From positions 1-64,000 of the forward strand of contig JBCBTD010000005.1 of NCBI GenBank assembly GCA_039818825.1: DNA of 64,000 nucleotides, written 5' to 3'. The position numbers and the translations under genes were made by a program. The notes below the pieces were generated by a model. The model was not told the origin of the DNA. It was given only the letters and a program-made list of their open reading frames with translations, and made no database searches. Positions within the stretch are counted from its first letter, which is position 1. Every line of letters starts with the position of its first letter. Shown one piece after another: positions 34,654 through 43,108 of this stretch. Origin of the DNA: JBCBTD01 sp039818825 (GTDB taxonomy: Bacteria > Pseudomonadota > Alphaproteobacteria > Geminicoccales > Geminicoccaceae).

Positions 34654-35670
34654 TCAGCCCGGGCAGTATGCCTCGACTCGGGTATGGGCTTCTGACGGCG
34701 CGGCGGCGCTCGGATCTTCGATCCAGGCGACCATGGAGTCGAGCGTGGCGAGCCCCGCTGGCTCCTGCATGAGCCGGTGGCCGCCGCCTGGGTACACCCA
34801 TGACGCCGAATCGTTACCCAGGCGGGAAGCCAGCTCGCACAAGGAGACGTCCGGCACGACGCTGTCCTCGTCGCCAAAGAGCAGGAGCGTCCGCGGCAGG
34901 CGACCTGCGGGCAGTGCCGAGGCGGCATTGGCGAGCCGCAGCAGGCCCCAATAGGTGTCGGCGCGCACCTCGCGCAGCACGCGCGGATCGTCCGCCAACC
35001 GGTCCCGGGCAACCTCGGTCAATGTCGCTTCGCCGTGGTCGACCTCGCGCGTGTACCACGGGACGACCGTCGCGGCGGTGCGGAAGCCGACGTCCCAGGC
35101 CCAGCGATGGGGCAGCTCTGCCCGCACCGCCGGAGCTGCCAGGATCACGGCATCGGCGCCAGCCGGCGTGGCGGCGAGCATGGCCACCGCGCCACCCATG
35201 CTCTCACCCAGCAGGATGACCGGCAGGTCGCCAAACTCGTCACGCAACAGCCCGGCGAGGGTCACTGCGTCGGCCACCATCACGTCGTGGCCCCACCATC
35301 GTCCGAACGCGGGGCTCTGGCCGAAACCGCGCTGATCAGGCGCGACGACGGCGAACCCGCGCGCCGCGAGCGCCGGCCCGACCTGCTCGAAGGCCAGCCC
35401 GAAGTCGCCGAAGCTGTGGAGCGCCAGCACGATGGCCCGTGGCTCGCCCTCCGGCGCGTAGCGCTGCGCCGGCAGGCGCACGCCGTCGGCAGCGACGTAG
35501 GCCGTGTCGGTCAATCCCGCCGACCGAACGTCGGACCCGTGGTCCACGAACTGCGGTCCGCAGCCCGTCAGCAGCGAGGCGAGCAGCGCTGCCACTGCCA
35601 CCGCCAATGCGGAGTTTGGCGCCGGCGGCGGCCGACGGCAGCTGCCGGCTGGCCGTGGTCGGGCGTTCAC
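34654..35670 (-). CDS. Lipoprotein alpha/beta hydrolase (monoglyceride-lipase-like)
   Basis: 338 residues. A signal with lipobox LLTGC (Cys37) follows a basic N-terminus, so it is likely membrane-anchored in the periplasm. The hydrolase core shows the oxyanion segment ALHSFGDFGLAFEQVG, RGFAVVAPDQRGFGQSP and nucleophile Ser157 in GESMGG; a later Asp (LLLFGDEDSVVP) and His (YPGGGHRLMQE) complete the triad. This is the Hydrolase_4 pattern of lysophospholipases and monoacylglycerol lipases. Its ATG overlaps the stop of the amidohydrolase gene by 4 nt. Confidence 0.88.
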   Translation of the reverse strand: MNARPRPAGSCRRPPPAPNSALAVAVAALLASLLTGCGPQFVDHGSDVRSAGLTDTAYVAADGVRLPAQRYAPEGEPRAIVLALHSFGDFGLAFEQVGPALAARGFAVVAPDQRGFGQSPAFGRWWGHDVMVADAVTLAGLLRDEFGDLPVILLGESMGGAVAMLAATPAGADAVILAAPAVRAELPHRWAWDVGFRTAATVVPWYTREVDHGEATLTEVARDRLADDPRVLREVRADTYWGLLRLANAASALPAGRLPRTLLLFGDEDSVVPDVSLCELASRLGNDSASWVYPGGGHRLMQEPAGLATLDSMVAWIEDPSAAAPSEAHTRVEAYCPG

Positions 35671-36542
35671 ACGAAGCCGTAGAGTGCCGCGGGGTTCTCG
35701 ACCAGCACGCGACGGCGGACCCGCTCGTCGGTGACGACGCGATCCAGCGCATCCAGCAGCGCGCCGGAGTCGGGCGTCGATGCGTCCGCCAGCATCAGAT
35801 GCGGCCAGTCGCTACCCCACACGCAACGTTCGGGGTTGGCGTCGACCAGCGCTGCGACAGCCTCGTCCGCCGCTCGGTAAGCCGGCCCACACAGGCGGTA
35901 GACGCCCGACAACTTCACCCAGGCACGGCCTTCCGCCAGCAGCGCACACAGCATCCGAAAGCCAGGTTCCTCGATGCCGGCGCCAAGATCCGGCCACCCG
36001 ATGTGGTCGAAGCAAACGGGAACCGGCAGGCGGCGGACGTCCTCGGCGATCTCGACCATGTGCCGATCCGCGTTGAGCAGCATCTGCACGTGCATGCTGC
36101 GGTCGCGAAGCCGCGGCGCCAGCGCCCGAACGCCCGCCCAGCTCAACACACCGCCGTGGACGTAGTTCAGCCTGACGCCGACGACGGCCTGATCGGCAAG
36201 CCGGTTCAGCGTGGCGTCGTCGACCAAGTCGGTCACCAGGGCGATCGCCCGAAAGCGGTCGGTCCCCAGTCGGCGCACGGCCTCGATGGTGATGGCGTTG
36301 TCGTCGCCGTAGAGGATCGTGTGGACGATGACCCCACGCTCGAAGCCGAGCGTCGCCAAGTGCTCCCGGTAGCGTTGCAGCCAGAGTTCGAAGGTGCCGG
36401 GTGCAGGGTCCTCGGTTCGCCCGGGCCACAATGGAAACTCCTGCGGTCCCGCCAGCATGTGGGCGTGGGCGTCACAGGCGCCGCGAGGAATCGGCCGCTT
36501 CGGGATCGCCAATGGCGGCACGCCGATGGGCCGGTCGGTCAT
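35667..36542 (-). CDS. Amidohydrolase-2 family hydrolase (2-pyrone-4,6-dicarboxylate lactonase-like)
   Basis: 291 residues from ATG 36542 (GTG 36548 is better spaced to the AGGGGGG site and would add two residues). TIM-barrel motifs are CDAHAHM (His26-x-His28), VPVCFDHIGWPD and ERCVWGSDWPHLM with the general-base Asp. Enzymes of this type open lactone rings of aromatic-degradation intermediates or sugars, some without a metal. The ORF stays open up to 36857, but that part is antisense to urtE. It forms an operon with the lipoprotein hydrolase. Confidence 0.85.
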   Translation of the reverse strand: MTDRPIGVPPLAIPKRPIPRGACDAHAHMLAGPQEFPLWPGRTEDPAPGTFELWLQRYREHLATLGFERGVIVHTILYGDDNAITIEAVRRLGTDRFRAIALVTDLVDDATLNRLADQAVVGVRLNYVHGGVLSWAGVRALAPRLRDRSMHVQMLLNADRHMVEIAEDVRRLPVPVCFDHIGWPDLGAGIEEPGFRMLCALLAEGRAWVKLSGVYRLCGPAYRAADEAVAALVDANPERCVWGSDWPHLMLADASTPDSGALLDALDRVVTDERVRRRVLVENPAALYGFV

Positions 36543-36580
36543 CGTCACTGGGTCCCCCCTCGTCTCGAACGGCGTCAGGC

Positions 36581-36611
36581 TGCGTTCTCTCAGCGCTTGC
36601 CGAGGAACGCA
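36581..36611. terminator. Hairpin between urtE and the amidohydrolase gene
   Basis: TGCGTTC and GAACGCA pair perfectly; CTC and GAG extend the stem past one bulged base around a 10-nt loop. It lies 42 nt after the urtE stop on the minus strand and probably ends or trims the importer transcript. There is no U-run, so factor-independent termination is not certain. Confidence 0.45.
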
Positions 36612-36652
36612 ACCAACGCCGGCAGGCGCTCCGCTTGCGCGCCCTGGCTCGG

Positions 36653-37357
36653 CTAGGGCGCCAGGAAACCGACGAGGCGGGGATCGTCGCGGACTTCTGC
36701 CGCCGGCCCCTCCATGCCGACATGACCGCGATCGATGACGTAAGCGTAGTCGGTGACCCGCAGAGCGAGCTCGACGTGCTGCTCGACGATGACCACGGCG
36801 ATCTCGCGGGCAAGCGCCGACAGGCGCGCGGCGATCTCCTCGATCACACCGATCCACACCCCTTCGGTCGGCTCGTCCAACAGCAGGAGCTTTGGCTTGC
36901 CCAGCAGCGCCCGGCTGATGGCCAACATCTTGCGCTCACCACCAGAAAGTGTCCCCGCCGGCTGGGTCAGCCGCTGGCTGAGCTTGGGAAAGAAGTCGAG
37001 GACCATGGCCATGCCGTCCCGATCACGGCTGACCACGTTGCCGAGCTGCAGGTTCTCCCTGACCGTCAACGTCGAGAACACCGCTTGTTCCTGAGGCACG
37101 TAGCCGATGCCGCGGCGCACCCGCTTCTCGGTGTCTTGGTCGACGGCGTGCGCACCGTCGAAGAAGATGACGCCGCTGGTCGGCCGCAATTCGCCGATCA
37201 ACGTCTTCAACAGGGTGGTCTTGCCGGCTCCGTTGCGGCCGAGGATCGCCACGCCGCCAGTGCGCGGCACCAACATCGACACGTCGAACAGCACCTGCGA
37301 GCGACCATAGCCGGCATCGAGATGCTGAACGTCGAGGATGGCCCCCTGATCAGACAC
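36653..37357 (-). CDS. urtE: ABC importer ATPase, UrtE/LivF type
   Basis: 234 residues from GTG 37357, overlapping urtD by 8 nt. The LivF-type ATPase motifs are Walker A GRNGAGKTT, Q-loop YVPQEQAVFSTLTVRENL, signature LSGGERKMLAISRAL and Walker B LLLLDEPTEGVWIGVIEEI. The EPTEGVW turn is typical of UrtE (EPTEGIQPSI in most), and the HVELALRVTDYAYVIDRG switch is normal. It powers import with UrtD. It is the last gene of the minus-strand importer operon. Confidence 0.9.
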   Translation of the reverse strand: MSDQGAILDVQHLDAGYGRSQVLFDVSMLVPRTGGVAILGRNGAGKTTLLKTLIGELRPTSGVIFFDGAHAVDQDTEKRVRRGIGYVPQEQAVFSTLTVRENLQLGNVVSRDRDGMAMVLDFFPKLSQRLTQPAGTLSGGERKMLAISRALLGKPKLLLLDEPTEGVWIGVIEEIAARLSALAREIAVVIVEQHVELALRVTDYAYVIDRGHVGMEGPAAEVRDDPRLVGFLAP

Positions 37358-38084
37358 GGGTGGTGTAGACCTCCTGCACCTTGGCCGACGCTTCGATCTC
37401 GGCAACGGTTCCCTGGTCGAGCACCCGACCCTGGTCGAACACCGTCAGGCGGTCGCAGATGTCCTTGATGAAGTCGAGGTCGTGCTCGACGATCACCAAT
37501 GCCGTGGTGGCCTTGATCGGCATCAGCAACTCGCCGGTCACGCGCCGCTCCTGCGGGCTCATGCCGCCGGTCGGCTCGTCGAGCAGCAGGAGTTGCGGCT
37601 CGCCGGTCAGCGCCATGGCGATCTCGAGCCATTGCTGTTCGCCGTGGCTGAGTTCGGCGGCGAGGTTGCTGCACTTGTCGGCCAGGCGGAAGCGCTCCAA
37701 CAGCGCCATGACGTCGCCGTGCAGGCGCCGCCGGCTCCGCGAGCGAAGCAACGCCCAGACCTTCTCCCGCGACTGCATCGCCAACAGCACGTTGTCGTAG
37801 ACCGACAGTTCCGGCAGCACCGCCGTGATCTGGAACTTCAGACTCATCCCGAACCGTGACCGCTCGGCCGGCGTTGCCGTCGTGATGTCGTGGCCGGCGA
37901 AGGTGATGGTGCCGGACGTCGTGAAGTGATCCCCGGCGAGCGCCTTCAAGAAGGTGCTCTTCCCCGACCCGTTCGGCCCGATCAGGCCGTGGAAGCTGTT
38001 GGGCCGGACCGCGACGTCGACGCCGTCGAGCGCCCGCAAGGTTCCGAATACCTTGGCGACGCCGTGGGTCTCAAGCAGGGCCAC
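37350..38084 (-). CDS. urtD: ABC importer ATPase, UrtD/LivG type
   Basis: 244 residues from GTG 38084, overlapping urtC by 14 nt; the upstream extension of the frame is antisense-like. Walker A GPNGSGKSTFLKAL, FQITAVLPELSVYDNVLLAMQ, signature ELSHGEQQWLEIAMAL (SHGE rather than SGGQ, as is usual in UrtD), Walker B LLLLDEPTGGMSPQE and VIVEHDLDFIKDICDRLTV. The SHGEQQWLEI and EHDLDF forms are those of urea and amide importers, not of branched-chain amino acid ones. Confidence 0.92.
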   Translation of the reverse strand: MALLETHGVAKVFGTLRALDGVDVAVRPNSFHGLIGPNGSGKSTFLKALAGDHFTTSGTITFAGHDITTATPAERSRFGMSLKFQITAVLPELSVYDNVLLAMQSREKVWALLRSRSRRRLHGDVMALLERFRLADKCSNLAAELSHGEQQWLEIAMALTGEPQLLLLDEPTGGMSPQERRVTGELLMPIKATTALVIVEHDLDFIKDICDRLTVFDQGRVLDQGTVAEIEASAKVQEVYTTRV

Positions 38085-39132
38085 GGTCGACCTCGCGCGG
38101 CGGCGCGCTGCCCGGTTCGTCGCCGCCCCGATCGTCCCCGAAGGTCCCGAGCCGCTCGCGCTCCGACAAAAAGAAGCCCATGATCCCGGTCGGCTTGTAA
38201 GCAACGACGACGAGCAGGATCACGCCGAGGACGACCGGCCAGTAGTTCTTCAGCTCGTCGCGGTCGGCGAGGACGAAGGTGATCGTCTCGATCGCCAGCG
38301 TGCCGATGATCGGCCCGATCAGCGTACCGACACCGCCGAACAGGCCATAGAGCACGGCATAGGTGGACTGGGTGATCCCGAGAGAGGTCGGACCGACGAA
38401 CCCCTCGTGAAAGCTGTAGAGCGTGCCCGAAAGCCCGGCGAGCATGCCGGCGAACGCGAAGACCAACAGCTTGAAGGTCTGCACCCGATAGCCGAAGAAC
38501 GCCAGCCGACGCTCGTTCTGGCGCATCCCGGCCAGAACCAAACCGAACTGCGATCGCACGAGGTAGCGACTGGCCAGGTAGGCGAACAGCAGGAACGCCA
38601 GGCCGACGTAGTAGAAGACGAGACCGGTATCGAGCTCGTAGGGACCGAGCATCGCAAAGTCCCAGATCGACATGCCGTTGCCGGCGCCGACCCACTGCCA
38701 GCCGGCAACCAAGCGCTCGGCGGCGTAGGATGCGGTCAGTGTGCCAAGAGCGACGAAGATGATCGTTGGAGTCTGCCGCGCCCAGAGCAGGAACCAGCCA
38801 ACGAGTCCCGCTGCGACCAAGCCGACGAGCATCCCGATCGGCACAAGCGCCGCGAGCTGCAGCACACCGGCTTTGTTCGCAAACAACGCAACGACATAAC
38901 CGGCGATACCGAAGAAAAGAGCTTGGCCGAAACTCATGATACCCGAGTAGCCCCAGCAAAGGTCGAAGCTGAGAGCCAATATCGCAAGAATGAGCATTCG
39001 CGTCGTGATGATGACGTGGAAGTCGCTGATGAACCAGGGCAGGACGACCAACAGCACAAGCAGCAATAGCTCGGCTATCGGCAGCACACGCAGTGGCGCA
39101 GCAAGCCGACGGCCCGGCGTCACCGACGACAT
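38071..39132 (-). CDS. urtC: ABC importer permease, UrtC/LivM type
   Basis: 353 residues from ATG 39132; a TTG two codons upstream is possible. About nine to ten membrane helices, with the LivM-type coupling segment RSQFGLVLAGMRQNERRLAFFGYRV and SLDLCWGYSGIMSFGQALFFGIAGY (SFDLCWGY here). The end is extended by a hydrophilic tail. It pairs with UrtB in the inner membrane. The 66-nt gap to the binding-protein gene upstream is the widest in the operon. Confidence 0.92.
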   Translation of the reverse strand: MSSVTPGRRLAAPLRVLPIAELLLLVLLVVLPWFISDFHVIITTRMLILAILALSFDLCWGYSGIMSFGQALFFGIAGYVVALFANKAGVLQLAALVPIGMLVGLVAAGLVGWFLLWARQTPTIIFVALGTLTASYAAERLVAGWQWVGAGNGMSIWDFAMLGPYELDTGLVFYYVGLAFLLFAYLASRYLVRSQFGLVLAGMRQNERRLAFFGYRVQTFKLLVFAFAGMLAGLSGTLYSFHEGFVGPTSLGITQSTYAVLYGLFGGVGTLIGPIIGTLAIETITFVLADRDELKNYWPVVLGVILLVVVAYKPTGIMGFFLSERERLGTFGDDRGGDEPGSAPPREVDRGPA

Positions 39133-39198
39133 GGGCAAGGATCCAGATCCGAGCAGCCGGTGCCCACGCGCTGCAAGCAGCGCAGCGCCCGGTTCACG

Positions 39199-40431
39199 TC
39201 AAACACACTCTTTCGGATCGACCATGTCGTACTTCTCGACGACGTTGTATTTACCGTCCTCGGCGATGGCAATGTACATGTTCATGGCACAGTGGCCGCT
39301 ACCAGGGATCATCTTCGCGCCGCCGCCCGGGCCTTCGGTGATCTCGGCACTGTCGAGCGCCTCCGAGACGGCATCACGGGCGAGGTCGCCATTGGTGGCG
39401 ATCACTGCCTGCTCGTAGAGCTTGATGCCGCGATACATACCAGTGGCCGCACTGCCTGCGGTGAAGAGGTACTTGGAGTCGGGGAACATCGCGCTGTAGC
39501 CCGCTTGCAGTTCCGCCGAGAACGGATCGTCGATCGCCTGGAAGTAATCCAGGCAGGACACCAACCCTTCCATCTCCCGTGCCGGGTGGTAGTTGAGCAG
39601 GTTCTCGTCGTAGTAGACACAGGCCAACTGGCCGCCCTGGTCGAGGAAACCAGCTTCGTACAGCTGCTTCATGAACGCCTGCAGGCCCGGTGGGATGATC
39701 GTGTTGAACACGCAGTCGACGTTCTCGTTCATGATCTTCGAGACCGTTGCCGAGTATTCGAGCTGATCAAGCGGGAAGTAATCTTCGAAGACGACTTCGC
39801 CGCCATTGGCCTCGACGACTTCGCGAGCATACTCGTTGAGTAGCTGCGGCCAGAGATAGTTCGCAGATGGGAAAACGAACCGCTTGCTGCCGCGGGCGAT
39901 CAACCACGGTATCAGCTCGTCGCACTGCTGTGCCGGGGTCGGGCCGGTGCAGAAGAGATGCTCGGTGCACTCCTGCCCCTCGTAGAGCTGCGGGTAGATG
40001 TAGAGCGTGCGGCCGCGGCGAACGATCGGGTTCTTGATCGCTTCGCGCATGGCGCTGGTGATGCCGCCGAGCACGACGTCGACGTTCTCCTGTTCGATCA
40101 GCTTGCGGACGTTGCCGACGGCAGTGCCGGGATCGGACGCGGTGTCCTCGAGATGGAGTTCGACGGGCCGGCCGAGGATGCCGCCGGCGTCGTTGATCTG
40201 CTGCGCGGTGAACTGCGCGACCTGCCAGTTGGCGTTGCCGGACGGCGCGATGGCGCCGGTGATGTCGGTGGCGATGCCGAGTTTGATCGGGTCCGCGGCA
40301 TGGGCCCAACGCGGCCGCAGCACCCAGCCGCCGCCGAAGCCTGCCGTCCAGCCGGCGGCGGTCAGCGCCGCCGTGCCGCGCAACAAAGACCGGCGGTCGA
40401 GGCCGCGCTTTGGCCCGTGGTCGTTGGTCAT
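39199..40431 (-). CDS. urtA: Urea/short-chain-amide ABC transporter binding protein (UrtA/FmdD-like), Tat signal
   Basis: 410 residues from ATG 40431, 1 nt after the urtB stop and with GGGAG 8 nt upstream; an earlier ATG at 40446 would overlap urtB. A twin-arginine signal is visible (LDRRSLLRGTAAL). The mature domain resembles AmiC/FmdD/UrtA: IKLGIATDITGAIAPSG, LEDTASDPGTAVGNVRKLI, and YIYPQLYEGQECTEHLFCTG, where the Tyr-Glu pair lines the amide site of relatives, followed by GSKRFVFPSANYLWPQ. Urea or a small amide is thus the likely ligand. Tat export is common for UrtA. Confidence 0.88.
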   Translation of the reverse strand: MTNDHGPKRGLDRRSLLRGTAALTAAGWTAGFGGGWVLRPRWAHAADPIKLGIATDITGAIAPSGNANWQVAQFTAQQINDAGGILGRPVELHLEDTASDPGTAVGNVRKLIEQENVDVVLGGITSAMREAIKNPIVRRGRTLYIYPQLYEGQECTEHLFCTGPTPAQQCDELIPWLIARGSKRFVFPSANYLWPQLLNEYAREVVEANGGEVVFEDYFPLDQLEYSATVSKIMNENVDCVFNTIIPPGLQAFMKQLYEAGFLDQGGQLACVYYDENLLNYHPAREMEGLVSCLDYFQAIDDPFSAELQAGYSAMFPDSKYLFTAGSAATGMYRGIKLYEQAVIATNGDLARDAVSEALDSAEITEGPGGGAKMIPGSGHCAMNMYIAIAEDGKYNVVEKYDMVDPKECV

Positions 40432-40432
40432 G

Positions 40433-41317
40433 TCATGTTCTCCCATGAGCGATGAGGCCCTGCGGACGCAGCTTCACGATGATCAGCGCAACCACGAAGA
40501 CCAGGACTTCGGTGACCACCGGGCCGACATAGGCGTTGATCACCGGTAACTCGCGGAGCCATTGGAAGCCGGGGACCATGGCGCCCAACAGCGCGCTGCC
40601 GACGATCGGTCCTTCGAACGTGCCGACGCCGCCCAGCATCACCGACAAGAACGCCTGCACCAGGAACCGGACGCCGATGTCGGCCGACAAGGAGAAGAGC
40701 GGTACCATCAACGCGCCCGCGAGCCCGGCGAGCGCCGCGCCGAACGCGAAAGTCATGGCGTAGAGACGGGTCGTGGATACGCCGGACGCGCGGGCCAGGT
40801 TGGGGTTCTCCAAGGCGGCCCGGATCTGCAAGCCCAGCGTCGTCCGCTTGAGGATCAGGAAGCAACCGATCATCACCACCACGGTCAGGACGATGATGAC
40901 CGTGCGCCACGCCGAGACGCTGACGCCGAACAAGTCGACCGAGCCGGGAATCGGCTCGTCGATCGAGTAATACTGGCCGCCGATCAGGCCGCGAACGAGT
41001 TCACGGATGATCAGGCCCAGCGCGTAGGTCGCCAACATGGCGATGACCGGTGCCGCGTAGAGTCTTCGGATCACCGCCCATTCGACCACCAACCCCACCA
41101 GCGCCACGAACAGCGGTGCCGCGAGCATCCCGAGCCAAGTCGGCAGGCCCCAACTGCCGAAAAGATAGACGGTGTAGGCGCCGAGCAGCACGAACTCGCC
41201 ATGCCCGAGGTTGAAGATGCCCATCAAGCTGGCGATCACCGCGAGGCCCGCCACCACGAGCACCATGATCGACGAGAACGCCAATATGTCGAAGATCAGC
41301 TTGATGACGGCGTCCAT
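40433..41317 (-). CDS. urtB: ABC importer permease, UrtB/LivH type
   Basis: 294 residues from ATG 41317; the frame is open to 41560 but that part covers the intergenic promoter region. Eight or so helices with the LivH pattern SLMGIFNLGHGEFVLLGAY near the N-terminus and the coupling helix TTLGLQIRAALENPNLARASGVSTTRLYAMTF. It is the first gene of the operon, before urtA, whereas most urea operons begin with urtA. A sigma-54 type promoter lies 50 nt upstream. Confidence 0.92.
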   Translation of the reverse strand: MDAVIKLIFDILAFSSIMVLVVAGLAVIASLMGIFNLGHGEFVLLGAYTVYLFGSWGLPTWLGMLAAPLFVALVGLVVEWAVIRRLYAAPVIAMLATYALGLIIRELVRGLIGGQYYSIDEPIPGSVDLFGVSVSAWRTVIIVLTVVVMIGCFLILKRTTLGLQIRAALENPNLARASGVSTTRLYAMTFAFGAALAGLAGALMVPLFSLSADIGVRFLVQAFLSVMLGGVGTFEGPIVGSALLGAMVPGFQWLRELPVINAYVGPVVTEVLVFVVALIIVKLRPQGLIAHGRT

Positions 41318-41365
41318 GTCCCACCTGCGAAACCGCGCACGATCCTCGTGTTGCGAGCCACTCCA

Positions 41366-41381
41366 CGCAAGCACCATGCCA
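41366..41381 (-). promoter_or_regulatory. Candidate sigma-54 promoter for the urtBACDE operon
   Basis: On the minus strand 41381-41366 reads TGGCATGGTGCTTGCG. The invariant GG and GC are exactly 10 nt apart, as required for RpoN-dependent -24/-12 elements (consensus TGGCAC-N5-TTGCA/T). The mismatches are T for C after TGGCA and G after TTGC. The predicted start of transcription would be about 12 nt beyond the GC, some 38 nt before the urtB start codon. Confidence 0.6.
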
Positions 41382-41390
41382 CGGCCGGCC

Positions 41391-41406
41391 GCTGCCAGGT
41401 GGCAGC
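41391..41406. promoter_or_regulatory. Inverted repeat between the divergent sigma-54 elements
   Basis: GCTGCCA and TGGCAGC pair perfectly around GG. The repeat lies between the two divergent promoter elements and may bind a regulator dimer. It does not match the NtrC consensus, so its owner is unknown. Confidence 0.35.
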
Positions 41407-41512
41407 GCGGGTCGTGAAAATCGAAGTTGCATGATTGCGCAGGATGCGAAACTCCTAGGCATGCTCGATCGGTCGTGCCTCGCAGACTAGCGTCGATCAT
41501 GCGCCGACGGGC

Positions 41513-41528
41513 TGGCACCGGCTTTGCT
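41513..41528 (+). promoter_or_regulatory. Sigma-54 promoter for the amidase-urease operon
   Basis: 41513-41528 reads TGGCACCGGCTTTGCT, a full match to the -24/-12 consensus TGGCAC-N5-TTGCA/T, with GG (41514-41515) and GC (41526-41527) 10 nt apart. Transcription would start near 41539, about 40 nt before the amidase ATG, which has CGGAGGA at 41567-41573. Sigma-54 with NtrC is the standard control of urea and amide use under nitrogen shortage. Confidence 0.78.
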
Positions 41529-41580
41529 ATGATGTCGACGTCACGGCCGAACGTGACCAAGCTCCGACGGAGGACGCGCC

Positions 41581-43095
41581 ATGCCGGTTTCCCGCCCGAC
41601 CGCCGCGCAACTCGCCGACATTGCCGACCGCTTCGGCATGACGCTCTCTGATCAGGACGTCGCCGACTACCTGGCGCTCATGCAGCCGACGATCGACGCC
41701 TATGACGTCGTCGACGCGATGCCCGACCATCTCCCGGAGGTCGCCTATCCCAGGCGGCCGGGCTACCGCCCTGAGGGCGAGGAAAACCTCTACAACGCCT
41801 GGTACTACAAGACCGAGATCGTCGGCGCGCCGGCCGGCCCGCTCGCTGGCAAGACGATCGCCATCAAGGACAACATCTGCGTCGCCGGCGTACCGATGAT
41901 GAACGGAGCGTCGACCCTGGAGGGCTACACACCGGAGGTCAACGCCACCGTAGTGACGCGGATCCTCGACGCCGGCGGCACGATCAAAGGCAAGTCGGTC
42001 TGCGAGTACTTCTGCCTGTCGGGTGGCAGCCATACCAGCGCACCCGCCGCCGTGCACAACCCACTGAAACCAGGCTACTCGGCCGGCGGCTCGTCATCCG
42101 GTTCCGGCGCGCTGGTCGCCGCGGGCGAGGTCGACATGGCGCTCGGCGGCGACCAGGGCGGGTCGATCCGCATGCCAGCCGCCTTTTGTGGGATCGTCGG
42201 CCTGAAGCCGACCCACGGGCTGGTTCCCTATACCGGCATCATGCCGATCGAGGTGACCATCGACCACACCGGGCCGATGACGCGCTCGGTCGCCGACAAC
42301 GCCCTGCTCCTCGAGGTGATCGCAGGCGCCGACGGGCTCGACCCGCGCCAGTACGAGCCAGCCACGGCACCCTACACCAAGGCGCTGGGCCAGGACGTCA
42401 GCGGACTCAAGATCGGCATCCTGCGGGAAGGCTTCGGCCACGCCAATTCGATGGCGGGGGTCGACGACAAGATCCGTGCCGGCGCGGAAGTCCTCCGCGG
42501 CCTCGGTTGCGTCGTCGAAGAGGTCAGCATCCCGATGCACGCCGTCGGGACGGCCATCTGGACACCGATCGCGCTGGAGGGCCTGACGGCGTTGATGATG
42601 GAGGGCGACGGCTTCGGCACCGCCTGGAAGGGCCTGTATCTCCCAAGCTTGATGAAGGCGCACAGCGGCTGGCGGCTGCGCGCCGACGAGCTTTCCGCTA
42701 GCCTCAAGATCTCGATGTTCGTCGGCAAGTACTTTCTGGAGCAATATGGCGGTCGTTTTTACGCCAAATCGCAAAATCTCTCGCGCAAATTGAAAGCGGC
42801 CTACGACGCCGAGTTGGCGAACTACGACCTGTTGTTGATGCCGACCTTGCCGATCACCGCATCGAGACTGCCGGAGCCGGAAGCACCGCTCGACGAGATC
42901 ATCGCCCGGGCCTTCGAGATGATCGCCAACACGGCGCCGTTCGACGCGACGGGCCACCCCGCCATCTCGCTGCCCTGCGGCATGATCGACGGCTTGCCGG
43001 CCGGGTTGATGCTGATCGGCAAGAGCTACGACGAGATGACGGTCTACAAGGCCGCGAGCGCGTTCGAAGAGGGTTGCGACTGGCGAGCGATCTGA
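41581..43095 (+). CDS. Amidase signature enzyme (nitrile-pathway RhAmidase-like)
   Basis: 504 residues from ATG 41581. The Ser-cisSer-Lys triad is Lys96 (KTIAIKDN), Ser171 (SAGGSSSGSG) and nucleophile Ser195 (DQGGSIRMPA). These positions coincide with those of the Rhodococcus N-771 amidase (Lys96, Ser171, Ser195), whose N-terminal helical extension (ADIADRFGMTLSDQDVADY) is also present, so it should hydrolyse carboxamides to acid and ammonia. No nitrile hydratase genes are nearby. It is the first gene of a six-gene operon behind a sigma-54 promoter, 13 nt before the urease gamma-beta gene. It may release ammonia directly or prepare the substrate for the urease-like enzyme. Confidence 0.92.
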   Translation: MPVSRPTAAQLADIADRFGMTLSDQDVADYLALMQPTIDAYDVVDAMPDHLPEVAYPRRPGYRPEGEENLYNAWYYKTEIVGAPAGPLAGKTIAIKDNICVAGVPMMNGASTLEGYTPEVNATVVTRILDAGGTIKGKSVCEYFCLSGGSHTSAPAAVHNPLKPGYSAGGSSSGSGALVAAGEVDMALGGDQGGSIRMPAAFCGIVGLKPTHGLVPYTGIMPIEVTIDHTGPMTRSVADNALLLEVIAGADGLDPRQYEPATAPYTKALGQDVSGLKIGILREGFGHANSMAGVDDKIRAGAEVLRGLGCVVEEVSIPMHAVGTAIWTPIALEGLTALMMEGDGFGTAWKGLYLPSLMKAHSGWRLRADELSASLKISMFVGKYFLEQYGGRFYAKSQNLSRKLKAAYDAELANYDLLLMPTLPITASRLPEPEAPLDEIIARAFEMIANTAPFDATGHPAISLPCGMIDGLPAGLMLIGKSYDEMTVYKAASAFEEGCDWRAI

Positions 43096-43108
43096 GCGGG
43101 CGGCAGCG

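Noticed and set aside
36593..36652. Coding-like continuation of urtE beyond its TAG (about 20 codons ending LVAFLGKR)
   Set aside because: The protein is already complete for its family and TAG is used as a normal stop by other genes here (for example alkB), so stop reassignment is not supported.
35439..36656. Open frame of about 400 codons on the plus strand opposite the lipoprotein hydrolase and amidohydrolase
   Set aside because: Antisense to two genes with intact catalytic motifs; GC-rich third positions on the other strand explain the lack of stops.
41428..41441. TGCATGATTGCGCA as an NtrC site between the sigma-54 elements
   Set aside because: Only the outer TGC/GCA bases match and the length is 14 nt, not the 17 nt of the NtrC consensus.
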